DNA of 64,000 bases from Cercophora sp. LCS_1 (GCA_036250225.1 JAPZLL010000072.1:48633-112632), one strand, 5' to 3'. Numbered from the stretch's first letter, positions 46,865 through 58,440 are shown. Numbers and translations: made by a program. Notes: generated by a model not told the origin, from the letters alone.

Positions 46865-48106
46865 ATGCCTCTCTTCTACCGCCCCTCCCGCGATTCGCGG
46901 CACCGCCGAGCATGTCTCTCCCTCTACCGCGCGCTGATGCGCACCGGCCTGCGCGTGCCCCTCCCCGATGACGTCGCAACCGGCCTCGGCCCCATCAACC
47001 CGATCCGCTCCCTCATCCGCAACGCCTTCCGCCGCAACCGCAAGGAAGCCTCCCCGCGCCTCGTCGTCTCAGCCCTGAAACAAGGCTACCGATTCCTTAC
47101 CGTCCTCCACACTGCCGCCTCTGCTCCCACGGGGCCGGTATACAACGAAGTCCTTTCGTTCCTTCGAAAGAACCAAGCCGCTGTGCAAAAAGTCCTTGCC
47201 GCCAAGGCCGCCAAAGCCAAAGTCGAGCCCAGCGCTCGTCCGGTCTCCCTACTCACGCGAGTGCAAGAAGCGACGCTCACGTCTGCGCCTGTATACGAGG
47301 CAACCGCCCGCCCGCTTCCGCTCGAGGCGCTGTCGGGCGGGGTGCGCAAGATACCGAAGCTGGATGATACGGAGGGGATCCCGTTTCTGCGGTTGGGGAA
47401 GCCGCAGGCTGCTGCACTTTCGGCTATCTTGACGCGCAAGGTTTCGAAGAGACGCGCGAGGACGGTCAAGCTGTGCGAGTTGGAGGATGAAGAGTTGGAG
47501 ATTGCGGCCGAGGAGGACTTTTGGGACGAGTTGGTACAGAGACTGATGCGGGAGAATGGGGTCCAGATTGAGCGGCCGTTTGTAGAGATGACGTACGAGG
47601 ATGCATTCCAGAGGTGGAGGGATCAGCTTCAGACGTCGCTGAATTGGGAAAAGGAGGATATGGTTGCGAGGGGAAAAGCGCTGTGGAAGTTGGTGGAGGC
47701 GGAGATGGCGTTAGCCAAGGAAGAGAAGGAGGAGAGGAGGAAACAGGGCCAGGTGGAGGCCACAGAACCAAAGGCCAAGGCGAAGAAGGGGAAAAAGACA
47801 AAAGATATGAAGGCGAGGCAAGGGACGGAGGAGAAGGAAACGATCGAAGGTGTGGAGCAGATATCTGGAGAGGAGGTAGAGGGGGGGAAACAGGGCGTAA
47901 TAGGAGCGGGGAAACTGAAGGCGAAGGCGAAGGAGGGGAGCAAGAAGGTGAAAGATAAGAAGGCAAGGCTAGGGACGGAGGATAAAAAAGCAAGAAAAGG
48001 CATCAAGCAAGTTTCCTTTCGGAAAATATTCAGGGATAAAGAGGGAAAACAAACGCCACAAGGCGAGCAGAGAACCGAGCCTAGAGAGGAGCCCAAGACT
48101 TTATAG
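46865..48106 (+). CDS. LYR-motif (Complex1_LYR-like) protein with charged tail
   Basis: A single exon of 413 residues starting MPLFYRPSRDSRHRRACLSL. LYR at about residues 20-22 in CLSLYRALMRTG, followed about 30 residues later by IRSLIRNAFRRNRKE, matches the helix pattern of LYR proteins, which are usually small mitochondrial factors that bind acyl carrier protein and help assemble respiratory complexes or Fe-S proteins. The N-terminus is basic and could serve as a presequence. The middle region (DDTEGIPFLRLGKPQ, EMTYEDAFQRWRDQL) looks folded. The last ~110 residues are Lys/Glu-rich and contain an imperfect duplication (KAKAKKGKKTKDMKARQGTE and KAKAKEGSKKVKDKKARLGTE). An upstream ATG at 46861 is in another frame. 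Function is not known. Confidence 0.7.
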   Translation: MPLFYRPSRDSRHRRACLSLYRALMRTGLRVPLPDDVATGLGPINPIRSLIRNAFRRNRKEASPRLVVSALKQGYRFLTVLHTAASAPTGPVYNEVLSFLRKNQAAVQKVLAAKAAKAKVEPSARPVSLLTRVQEATLTSAPVYEATARPLPLEALSGGVRKIPKLDDTEGIPFLRLGKPQAAALSAILTRKVSKRRARTVKLCELEDEELEIAAEEDFWDELVQRLMRENGVQIERPFVEMTYEDAFQRWRDQLQTSLNWEKEDMVARGKALWKLVEAEMALAKEEKEERRKQGQVEATEPKAKAKKGKKTKDMKARQGTEEKETIEGVEQISGEEVEGGKQGVIGAGKLKAKAKEGSKKVKDKKARLGTEDKKARKGIKQVSFRKIFRDKEGKQTPQGEQRTEPREEPKTL

Positions 48107-48892
48107 CGCTACACAATCTCCCAGGGTTCCGGATGCACGACCAGTATATACGATGTGCTACTACTGTAATGTAGAGTTCTGCTTTTCGCACACCCCATTT
48201 TCGTTTTTGGCCACCGCCCTAACGCATAACCGTGGCCCGCCAATGCCTCCCTGTAGCTTTAGGATATTGCTGTTACCACATTGGCGTTGACCTGTTTTTC
48301 TGTTCAATTGAGTGTGTGTTGAAAATTGAAAACGCCAATTTATAATAACCAGCGCACTTTTGCAGTAGATAGAGGCCAAAGATCGTGATATTCGGTTTCA
48401 GTGGTGCCCAGGGAGGGCCAGGGTTACGTATATGCGCGGTGTGTGTCAAAAACAAAAATGGCGTGCGCGAAGAAACAGAGCTCGTAATGCTATGCCCAAC
48501 CCCCGGCGGAGGAAGGGAGAGTAGATGTATGTGCCCTCAACAAGACACGCCACAGGTGGACTACACAAGCGGATGAACCTCCCGCCCGAACAAGCTCCAG
48601 TTCAGTCCGCACTCCGAGATGTCCAACAGTGTATGATCCCATTGTCAATGTAAATTTCGTCCGAACCCATGACCTCCAATTCTTTCATCCAAAACGGTTA
48701 ACCGTGCATACTTGACAACACATACTAAACTGTAACGCAATGTACCTAGTTTTTGTAATCCATCCCATAAAACCCCCGCATTTTACGCCATTTCCATCTC
48801 ACATCGACGGCTCTCTCCAGACATGTACCTCTTGAAATGACAATCACAATGGGTATAAACATTAGTCACATACAAAATACTTAATATCAGCT
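48107..48892. other. Intergenic, contains MITE copy 1
   Basis: Apart from the inverted-repeat element at 48174-48483, no gene is seen. The remainder is AT-leaning 3' flank of the bZIP gene. Confidence 0.5.
48174..48483. mobile_element. TIR-MITE copy 1 (310 bp, hAT-like)
   Basis: The ends are inverted copies: left GAGTTCTGCTTTTCGCACAC, right (inverted) GAGCTCTGTTTCTTCGCGCA. Similarity between the arms extends roughly 100 bp inward. The 8 bp outside each end are GTAATGTA and GTAATGCT, an imperfect duplication that fits the 8-bp target-site duplication of hAT elements. There is no transposase frame, so it is non-autonomous. It shares ends and interior with the element at 55978-56298, in opposite orientation. 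Confidence 0.7.
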
Positions 48893-51032
48893 TCAAAGGC
48901 CCAACGGCCTCATCGCTTTCCAAAACGCCGCATTCACATCTTCCGGTCTGAAACCCGGCGTCCGTCCAAGACATCTCGCGCGTTCCGTCATTCCTGGCAT
49001 CTGGTTAGCTTGCAACATCAACAACAAAGGGAAAGGGAGATAGTACTTGTAATCATGAGATTCACATCGATCCTGACCGGTGTCCTCCTTGTCAATGAAG
49101 TATAATTCAACAACGCATCCGTATTGCTTTGAGGCGGCGGTGGTGAAGGCGCAGCAAATCCAGCCATGGACGACGCAGTAGCCGCCACGCTCACATACGG
49201 GCCGCCGCTGGAGAAAACCCCGTTGAGCAACGGATCAATCAGGCCCGCTCCGCCGCCAAGATCCCACCCTGCTGTAGTTGCCAGCGGTTGAGTCGTCACA
49301 GCCGGGACGGAACCCGGACCACCAACACCCGTAGACACGGGCGTCTCAGAGGAGGGTCCAGCAGTGGTCGCTGGGGGAAAGAGGCCTTGGGTCGTTTCAG
49401 GGAGAGAGGTAGTGGCAAGCGAGCTGAAATCTGGAGCAGAGCTGTACACCCCCGGGGCAGCACCCAGAGCTGGCAAGTCAGCCTCGACGGTCACGTAGTC
49501 TGCTCCAGCCGGGATATCAACACCGCGTTGGCGGAGATACACCTCGACCTCATCGCAGTCGAAAAAGTCGCCGCGGAAGCCTGGGAGACCCATGCGCATG
49601 TCCGGATCCAGGTTGTCCTCCTGGACCTCAACGACACTTGGGGTGAAGGGCCCTGTCGTGAACCCGTTTGAAGTTTGGGGTTTGAGAATATCGATGCCGC
49701 CGTGGTTGCCAACACTGTCGGAGCCGATGTTGCTCACGTCAAAGTGGGTCCCGGCGCCGCCGAGGTTGTAAAATGGGAATTGCCAGTAATTAAGGCTCTC
49801 CTGGATGTTGCGGGACACGATTCGGCGGAGGCGGCTGTGTATAGCTTCGCGGCTCTCAATGAGGAGGCTGAAGCCGAAGACGCGGTTAAAGCGTTCGGGA
49901 GGGGGACTGGGCATGGAGATGAGGAGGAGGGCACGCTCGCTGGCAAAGCGGAAGAGGCGACGGCCCAGGGTGGCCTCGAACGAGGTGTATGTCTTGGGGA
50001 GGGGGAGGGGGGAGAAGGGCGAGGGGTTGGAGTAGGCGCTGAAGTTGAACTCTGGGACGGTGGTTCCGAATGGAAAGCTAGCGTTCTCCAGAGTTGGCTG
50101 TGTGATGACCTCAAAGTCGAGCGCTGGGGTGGCCGGTGCTGGGGCGAGCCCGCTCGCAAAGTCTGCTAGCATGTCAGCCTCGGTGAGCGGCTCGTGTGTG
50201 ACGGTGAAGCCGCCGTAGAGAACAGGCTGGGTTTTGGGTACCGGGTCGTTCGTTTCCGGAGGCCCGCTCGCGTTCTCGGGTGAGCTCGCCCTGGCGTCGT
50301 CGGCCTGCTGTGGGGGACTGGGTTCCTTTTGGCCCTGTGAAGAGCTGCTGGCAGCCTCGTCACTCCTCAAGCCGTCCTCTCCCGCTTTCCGCGCCAGCGA
50401 AAGGAACTTCTCCGTGGTCTCGCGCAGTTGCCGGCCGAGCTCAGGGTTTGCTGTCAAGGCGCCCGAACTGACAGCGAAATCATGAAGCTGCAGAAAGACA
50501 TTGCTCATCTCCTCGTTGGCGTCGGTGAGCTCCTGCACCCTCTTCTCTAGTGTTTGGATCGCATTTTCCTTCCGGTTGCGGTACGCACGCTGAGCGAGGC
50601 GTATTTGTGTCCGCCGCCGCTACTTTGGTGTCAGGAAATCCCTTTTGTGTGCAACGAGCGTCATTGGCCTCTCCTGTTGCCCCCTATCTCTACAAATCTT
50701 CGGGGGCAACGGGCGGCTGGCCAAAACCCCAGCCTGTCGGCTGTTGGGTGGGGAACGGGGAATACCGAGCATGAACTCACATCGGCAGCAGTCTCATCTG
50801 TTACGTCGAGGCGTGGACGTCCTCGCGACCGTTTCTTTTCCGCTTCTTCGCCCTCGTCCCCTTTGTCCGAAGACTGTGTCCTGGTCCTCTTCTTGGGCCC
50901 ATTCTGCGGTGGAGGCCGGGAATCAGGCAACGGCCTTTTTGACACGCCAGACCGACTTGATGACGGAACAGGAAGACCCGGCGCGTATACCTCGGCGCTC
51001 AGAATGGCCAAGTCACCCTGCGAATTCTGCAT
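48893..51032 (-). CDS. bZIP transcription factor
   Basis: Exons 51032-50781, 50619-49047 and 48993-48893 encode 641 residues. Intron 1 (161 bp) separates RGRPRLDVTDETAAD from RRRTQIRLAQRAYRNRKENA. Intron 2 (53 bp, GTACTA...GCTAAC...CCAG) adds a 33-residue last exon ending CLGRTPGFRPEDVNAAFWKA. Skipping it would give a stop shortly after. The basic region LAQRAYRNRKE is of the fungal AP-1/Yap-like class and is followed by a short leucine-zipper (ITLEKRVQEL-type heptads, residues about 110-140). The long middle is Pro/Ser/Thr-rich, with a conserved block RFASERALLLISMPSPPPER and FFDCDEVEVYLRQRGVDIP. A nuclear regulator is expected; targets are unknown. Start: ATGs at 51134 and 51062 are also in frame; 51032 was preferred for its purine at -3. 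Confidence 0.82.
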
Positions 51033-52553
51033 TGCGCCGATGGGTGACCGATTGCCTGGCATAAGCCACGAGTCCCGAAAGCACAGCACCGAACTGCTAC
51101 CGTGATGTGAGATCGGGGTCGACGTTACAATCATGAAATGGCATCAGGAGCGTTCAGCTGACGCCGGGAACAGGAACCGGACTGTCGGGTCGGCAAAGCT
51201 TGGCAGCGAAGCGTGGAGCAGGAGCAGAAAAACATGGGATCAGTAAGTGTGACCGTGAAACCCAAGAATCTCCGAAGATGGCGATGATTGCGATCTTGAA
51301 TTGTTGAATGTCCCCAACACCGCAGGACGCGGGGCTGGGCTAGGGAGATTCCGTTGAACGTTCCTCAATGCGGGGGGTGGTGCATGGCCGCTGCTAGTTC
51401 CTGACTCGTCACTCCAATTAGGCCAATTTGGCGGGCAGTGGCTGCTGTACGACGCGGAAACACAGGGCGTCAAGACGGTGAAGCGTCCCCGTCTCGGTCG
51501 TACCTGCCGCTAAATCCGACGATATCCTGACGAGGAGAAACGAAAGGAAGTCCTGGCGATTAGTCTCATGTCACGAGAGACGTAGCCGTACCTTCCTTAT
51601 TAATGTCAGTAATTCATGTCGCTTCGAAAAAAAAGCGCTAATGCCGTGAGACGACGCTTAATAATGGGCTTGAGGACAATGAACGGGGAAATTTCTATGC
51701 GATACGGCAAGGAAGCACTGCATCTTCATGGACCGTCTTGCTGGGGGGCACGATTAGTGATCTGGACGCTTTCGCACACCGGACATATGCCGACTAGCAT
51801 CCACTATCTGAGACACACCGGTATCTACCCAGATTCTGATAGTCCTCGCTAGTTCAGATGCAGCTGTCCCAAGTAAGGAGTCCCCACACCACCCAAGAAG
51901 CGCGGGAGCTTGCACCAACGACACATGGAGAGCGACAGCGTCGATTGAGAGTGACTCGCAGGCCCTGAAGGCATTTCAGATACCACCAATTCCAATTGAT
52001 ACCGTCGGCTATGCTTATGCTAAGCAACAAGATGTGGCTCCACAGCGACTGGAGGCGCAAAGAGATGGAGAGAGCAGGTAAGAGAGGTGCCTTTGATCTA
52101 AGAGGGCCTGGTTTGGTTGATTCAGCGTGAAACTCGCAAAGGCTCGGAGCCCTACCGGCGTTTGCGGTCCAGGCCGGGACCAACCGCACGGTGATCGGCG
52201 CCAGAGATTCCATCCAGAAAAGGTCTTGGCAAACTCGTCGCTTGACCCAGCCAGTGAGATGTGAGGAACATGGGAACAACCCCACATCCCCGCCTCCACG
52301 AAATGCTCAGCCGCAATCAAGTCGCAGCACCAAAGAAGGCGGTGTTTGAACTCCCTTGAAAAAAAAACGGTCGGCTCTTTTTTGCGATCTTTCACACTCC
52401 CGTGGAGGCGAGGGGTTGTAGCCAACATGTTGGACATTTGATGCTCAAGAGATAGGTACCCCTTTTTGAACATTCCTCGTTTCCACGTTTTTCGATTTAT
52501 CCCACGCCGTCGCGATCGCACCCACCTCCCGTTCCACCCCTCCAATTGCCGCC
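51033..52553. other. Divergent 1.5-kb intergenic region
   Basis: Upstream of both the bZIP gene (minus) and the kinase gene (plus). Only short frames are present; none has a motif. Confidence 0.5.
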
Positions 52554-55029
52554 ATGGCGGACGCCGGGGATGGTTGGCAAACGGTCCTGCCAACGAAAAA
52601 TTCCGGCATTGAGCGCCTTTCACGATCCCAATTGGAAGCGTACGAGAGACAGGTTCTGAAGGAATGGGAGGCGACCAGAGGGCACTGGTCGGGAATGTAA
52701 GCACCGACACCCGTTCCATCCGAACCTTGACGGCGCAAGCTAACCACCACAATCCACCAGCGGAAAACATACAGGGACCACGCCCCAAGACTTCGCCGAG
52801 GCCAAGAAGATCCACACGAGGTTCAAGCCTGCCCATGACAACAGGGTTCTAGGATCCGGGACCTTTGGGGTCGTCGAGAAGGTCAACTTCTTCCACAACA
52901 ACAAAACCGTCTGCGTCGCCCGAAAACACATCCAATACCGTCGCAATGTGTCGATCCAGGCCCTGCGCGAGGAGGCGCACGTCATGGAGAAGCTGGATCA
53001 TGAACATATCGTGAGGCTGGTTGGCACCTACTGCGTCCGTCACAACGAACTATACCTGCTCCTTTGGCCCATCGCCGTTTGCAACCTCGACAGCCTCTTC
53101 AATGACCTCGACCTGCTCAAACTCGGCCACGGCGACCGTGATGACATCATCGGTCGGTTACTGGCTCTCGACTTGCAAGACCTTGACGCCATTGAACATG
53201 GGCCTGCAGCGGCGCAAACAACAAGTCGCCAGGGAAACTGTCCCCTGGATTTTCTGAGGAGAATTGTCGGGTGTATCACAAGAGCAGTTGCGTACTGCCA
53301 CGAAGCAGAGATCAGGCACCTCGACCTCAAACCTAGCAACATTCTTCTTAACCCAGGCCGCGTTTACCTGGCCGACTTTGGCATCTCGAAAGATGTTCAT
53401 GGCCGGGATCACACCATGACAATTGGGCCCCAAGGAACACCAAAATGGAGAGCTCCAGAAATCCACTCGAGGGACGAATGGTCCCAGCAGGCTGCAGATG
53501 TATACTCCCTGGGACTCGTTTTTCTCAATATTGCAACTGTGCTTTACGGCGGAAACATGGCCGATTTTGACGCCGTCGTTGCAGACCTCACAGCGCAAGG
53601 GCGCGCCGAGAAGCTGGAACAATACTACCCAAAGCTCGAAGCAATGGCGCTAGCCACACAGCAGGTCGTAGACGCCAACGCGCCCTCTTTTTCACCCAAA
53701 CACATTGTCGGCTTGACCTCTCGAATGCTTTCAACCGATCGATCTCAGCGACCAAGGATGAAGGACGTCGAGACCGAGCTCGTTGAATTGGGTGGCATCG
53801 ACCAGATCTACCACTCGTCTTGCTGCAAAAAGAACAGTCGATTCGTGACAGAGTTGCTCAACAATAAGCTTCGCAAGCTAATCGACGAGAAGAATCGCCT
53901 GGAGGCCGAGAAATCACGACTACAGGCAGAATTCGAGCCCCTGGCTAAGAGGTTGGGGGTTCTGGAGCGCGTCGGGGAGACGTACGAATCTCGACTACGG
54001 AACGAGAAAGCAGCTCAGGCAAAGTACAACGCAAACCTACAGCAACAGCTCGAGAATGAACGCAACGAACGGAAAAGGCTCGAAGCACTGCTAGCAGCAG
54101 CGCAGCAAAGAAGGCCGGCGCGGCCAGGAATTCCCCTCCCAGCATCGGCTGAACGGAGGCTCTCGGCAGGGAGCCCTGCTCCCTGCGGGCTGACAATGAG
54201 AACGCGGCGCACACATCCCTTGACCACGTCATCGGCGAACGGCCCCACCTCGTCGTCACAGCCTCAACAAAAATCCACATCACCAACCGTTACTTTCAGC
54301 TCTCGGCCAAGTTACGCAGCAGCTATGGGTACCTCGGCGTCTCGTGTTATTTCCCCGCCTTCGCTGCGCCAGTCTACCCTCAATGTTAGCGTTCCCGACT
54401 CACCGAAACCACCGAGCACAAGTCCGAGCCCCGACCTCGCAGGGTACCCCCTCCGGTCTAGGACGTCAGGTTCCCGCCTGCCACGCGCCATAAACCCTGC
54501 AACTCCTATCCGGTCAAATACCCCAATCCTTTATCGAGACCCTTCATCAACAGAAAGCACTCAGCACAGCATGTCAAGCTCGACCTTCAGCCGTCTCAGT
54601 TCGTCGAGGCTATATGAATCGGCGGCCGAGACGAGCGTTGCTGGCACGCCTATCATCGGAAGTCCCGAGGTCAACGGTGCCGGTCATGACAGGAAACCCT
54701 CCAACGCCCACATTTTCATCCCACCAAGCCACGTGGATGGGCCTGACCCAGAGGCCGATCAGCAGCACATCGCAGTGGGCCTGGGACTGGGCATCATGGA
54801 CCGTCGAGAAAGCGTCACAAAGGACTCGAGCATCAGAGACACAGCCAGTATCGCTAGCTCTGTTGCCGCGCCTGGAACTGCGAGCCCACTCCCCAGTGGA
54901 TCAGTGCTGTCGTCACCACGCGGACTATATGCAGTGCCGGATAGACAAGGAGGAGTCAAAGTGCCTTCCCTTCCCACGGCGAAAAGTTGGGCGGATGTAG
55001 CTGCCAGGAGACAGATGAAGGTGGGATGA
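52554..55029 (+). CDS. Serine/threonine protein kinase with coiled coil and Ser/Pro-rich tail
   Basis: Exons 52554-52696 and 52761-55029 encode 803 residues; the 64-bp intron has GTAAGC, GCTAAC and CCAG. The kinase domain spans about residues 70-360: glycine loop LGSGTFGVVEKV, VARKHI (candidate ATP-binding Lys), catalytic loop HLDLKPSNILL with Asp near 236 (HLD rather than HRD), ADFGISKDV, and APEIHSRDEWSQQAADVYSLG. An insertion between the hinge and helix D contains a Leu/Asp-rich stretch. A Glu/Arg-rich coiled coil follows (NKLRKLIDEKNRLEAEKSRL onwards), then about 300 Ser/Pro/Thr-rich residues ending SLPTAKSWADVAARRQMKVG. This layout is common among uncharacterised fungal kinases; a pathway cannot be named. 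The catalytic residues suggest an active enzyme. Confidence 0.85.
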
Positions 55030-56743
55030 GCAATGGATTTGAAGCACGCAAACTCAGTCTCGCCCCATCGGCTCAGGATCCAGCAGCCCCCATCCTACCA
55101 GATGAGTCACGGTAGCGCATCGCGTTTTTGGGGGCTGTTCACCATCGAGCTGGCGGGACGGATGAGTCTTTTGGTGTGTTAAATGACTGTTTTGAACATG
55201 ATACCCCCGATCTATTACATAGACAGACTACAATATATATGGATCAGTATGAACTATAGTACGGATCAAAAGTCAACATTACAAGTGTCTTGAAGAAGAC
55301 CCCTTGACACATTTGCACCAGGAAGGCTCACTCCCAATCTACCCCGTCGCTAGCCGCGCCATCTCTCCGATCTTTTCGTGAAAATGGAAAGAACAACTGA
55401 CTTCCTTCCTCCATCCCTTCTCGCCCTACACCACCGGCAAACCCAAAAACCTATCCGCCAAGTTCACAGAGTTCAAATCCGGACCGAGCCGTCCAGCACC
55501 GAAAGCATAAATTCCACCACTTCGGGCTCAAGAGCATATCAAAGTTTCTAAAGAGAACCTAAAAAGTGTTGGGGCCATCGATATTTCAGTTCCATGCCCC
55601 AGGTATAAAAAGATAGACCTTCTCCCATCCAGGAATGTGCTTTTCATCCCAAACAACGGTCAGACCTTGCAGTAAGTTTCCACACGCAGTTCTCATCATC
55701 CCAGGCGAAAAAAATTGGTTGCATTAGATATCTTTGCGTATATCATCCTTCGCCCCTCCCCAAGGAGTACGACGAAGTGGAATTGACTAACATCCGTTAG
55801 ACGCAGTAATTCCATTAGTTAAACGCTTTATCATCATGTGCTACCGAACCCACCTCTAGGCTCGGGTGTTTGTGTCAGCCTGCGTTTCCGAGAAGCTCAA
55901 ATGCTGCAAGGGAGGGTTGAGGGGGAAGTCGCGGGCGGGCACATGACCAGAGCAATATTGGCGAGGGTTTTGAGTTGGAGCTCTATTTTTCGCACGCCCC
56001 TTTTTTGTTTTGACACACCGCGCCCACAAACAACCCTGGCCTTTGGCGGCGCCACTAAAGCCAATTATCACCACCTTTTGACCTCTACCCCTTCTAAAAA
56101 GGCATTGATAAATAATAAACTGGGGCATTTGAAATTCTGAATACGTACTTGAAAATTTTTTTTTTAAAAAAAAAAAACACATCAGCAATTTCAAAGTGTG
56201 GTGGAAGTAGCATCCCAAAGGCACACGGGAAATGTTAGCGGACCAGGGTGGAAGGGGTGCGCCTAAAACAAAAATAGGGTGTGCGAAAAATAGAGCTCTC
56301 AAGTTGAAGAGGAGAGTACGGAAGGCGCATCTTGGCGGGCTTCCCGGACTCTCGGAGGATGCGGAGACAATGATGAACGCCGACGACTGGATGAAGCCTC
56401 ATGAAACTCGTTGACCTTGGTATCACGGGGAGTATGTGGGCTAGTCGTCGAATGGACTGAGTCTCTTACACCGGAGTGGCTTACATTTGGGCTGGTTATG
56501 ATGGTCGGGTCATCATTTCGAGTGGCGGTAGGCACACGTAGGCTTGTGTGAATAATATTTCGTTTGGCTCCAACGCTTCCTGAAAGCGGGGCTCGCCCCC
56601 CTCAAAGCATGCAGGACACTGCATGCCAACACGTGATGGTGGTGGGCAAATAAGGCAGGTACCTTCTAAACATCGGACCTCTCAAACCACGATCTGTCTC
56701 TTCAATCTTCTCTCGCGGCATCGCAGCCCCCCTTCTTTCAGCC
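55030..56743. other. Intergenic region containing MITE copy 2
   Basis: No gene is supported. The interior holds the inverted-repeat element at 55978-56298. TATATATATGG-like sequence near 55234-55245 probably belongs to the 3' flank of the kinase gene. Confidence 0.5.
55978..56298. mobile_element. TIR-MITE copy 2 (321 bp, hAT-like)
   Basis: The ends are GAGCTCTATTTTTCGCAC in perfect inverted orientation; the identity continues as GCCC on the left and ACCC on the right. The flanking 8-mers, TTGAGTTG and TCAAGTTG, differ at two transition positions and look like an 8-bp target-site duplication. An internal A/T homopolymer lies near 56150-56176. It matches copy 1 at 48174-48483 in reverse orientation. 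Confidence 0.72.
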
Positions 56744-57968
56744 ATGGTACTGCTCAAGTGGCCGGTCACGATGGCTTCGCGTTCTTGCGGTTTCCGTTTG
56801 TTCGGTGCCCGAGTCAGGTTCCCAAGCGTCGCAGTGGTGCCGTCTTCCACAGTGCCCAGATCGCAGGTACGGACGTTGCGTGTTGGCCGGCCTCCGTCTT
56901 TCGACCCCAACATCGGATCTGAGCCAAGGGAAACCTTGGAAAAACCACGCAAACCCAAAACGTCCATCGTCCCCCAGGAAATATTCTCACCGAAGATACT
57001 TCGTCCTTGCGTCTACCACCCCGATCTTGTGGCCTGGGCCCCCGACAACGAGCGTCCAACTACGGGGCTGGACGTGGGTGCCGTGATCAAGGTGGTTTCT
57101 TGGAATATAGAGGGTCTTAGCGGCGTTGCCGTAGAGGCCCGCACGTCTACCGCGTTGGGCTATCTCAGGGAAAGGTTTGGGGAATCGCCGGGAACCCTCG
57201 TCGTCATGTTCCAGGAAGTCACTCCGAGGGTGCTCAGAGCCATTCTGGACCATTCGTGGGTGCAGCGACACTTCAGGCCCGGTTTCCCCCTTTGTTCTTA
57301 GCGCAGCAAGCCGCTACTTTACTCTACTTCTGGTCTCTAGGGACCTGCCCATGCTGGATTGTTTTCGTGTTCCGTTCACGACTGAAATGGGGAGAGATGC
57401 TCTTGTTGTCGATATCTGGTCCGGCTCGGCAAGGACAGACGCAAAGCGGAACACAATACGGCTATGTACGACGCATCTAGAGTCACTTTACGACAAGTTT
57501 AACAGGTATCGGCCACGCCAACTAGCTCGCGTTTCGCAAATTCTCAAGGCGGGTTCGGGTGTATCGGGAAGCGGGCGAGTGATCGGTGGGCTGGTTGGTG
57601 GTGACATGAACTCCTTCGAGAAAGATGAGCGCGAGTACCACAGAACTCCGGAGATTGACCTGAATGACGTCTGGGAGGACGTACCGCCTCCGCCTACACC
57701 AGTTCGACGACCGTTCAAGAAGGATCTCACGTTTGGCAGAGATAGGGGAAATGCATGGGGTTACCAGTCAAATGGGAAGCGGCCTTACAAACGCATCGAC
57801 AAATTCTTTTACACGGGATCTCTCGCGGCGGTCCCGGTGGCTGAGGCAGATGACATTGTTGGGACATTTGGCCGGATGGGTGTGGGTCTGAAGACTGAAG
57901 CGGATGTCTGGGTCAGCGATCATTTCGCGATCACTGTGGGCGTCAAGGCACGTGGCGCACACGAGTAA
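56744..57968 (+). pseudogene. TDP2-like endonuclease/exonuclease/phosphatase gene, frameshifted
   Basis: The first frame (56744-57301) carries KVVSWNIEGLSG and TLVVMFQEVTPRVL and ends ..HSWVQRHF before a premature TAG. The second frame resumes near 57300 with RYFTLLLVSRDLPMLDCFRV and continues through NTIRLCTTHLESL, GGDMNSFEKDE and VWVSDHFAITVGV to 57968. Together these are the four catalytic motifs of the EEP fold (WN, QE, GDxN, SDH), in the arrangement of fungal proteins related to tyrosyl-DNA phosphodiesterase 2. Between the two halves, relatives usually have about 20 more residues, so the break looks like a small deletion with frameshift between about 57267 and 57318. No acceptable GT-AG intron restores frame (the only in-phase pairs are about 25 bp apart). 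It may be a pseudogene or an assembly error; the N-terminal ~95 residues have no motif and the start is uncertain. Confidence 0.6.
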
Positions 57969-58440
57969 AACTGCTGGCCCCGGTTTTGTATTCGATGTTG
58001 GTAATCTGAAAATGCAAAAGCTAAGGGAAGATACACCCTTACCAATTATGAACATCGGTGATGCACGCCGCCGTTGACGAATTCGGCGTGGCAACGATAA
58101 AACGTAAACGCCAAAATGGGCGTTAAAAACTGCCCCTTTCATCCCGGATTCGGGATGCTTTTCGCGCAGTCTTGGAGATCTTGGTAGCTAGACTTTTTTC
58201 AACGGTTAAACTCTATTTCAGCCCTTCATCTCCACCGTACCTTCCCAAGGCACACTAAACCGCAATGTCAACGAGCCAGCAACCGTTTGCAATCCTTCAG
58301 AGCACGGCCGTTCTTCCCTGTTGGGACACTCCAAGCCGTGGGAAATTCCCGGTCTAATGGTCCCCTTGCTAAACACTAGAAGTTTACTATCGGCACCCTA
58401 CCAATCTTGAATGGCACCCTATCCGAGCAGGGTTAGGGTT
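57969..58440. other. Transition into the repeat island
   Basis: Normal-composition sequence after the last gene-like block. No gene seen. It is followed by a marked rise in A+T. Confidence 0.5.

Noticed and set aside
55856..56302. 148-codon minus-strand frame in MITE copy 2
   Set aside because: It overlaps the inverted-repeat element exactly, and its residues do not resemble a transposase.
57258..57324. A short intron explaining the break in the TDP2-like gene
   Set aside because: The in-phase donor and acceptor are only about 25 bp apart, and the 42-bp alternative leaves the wrong frame.
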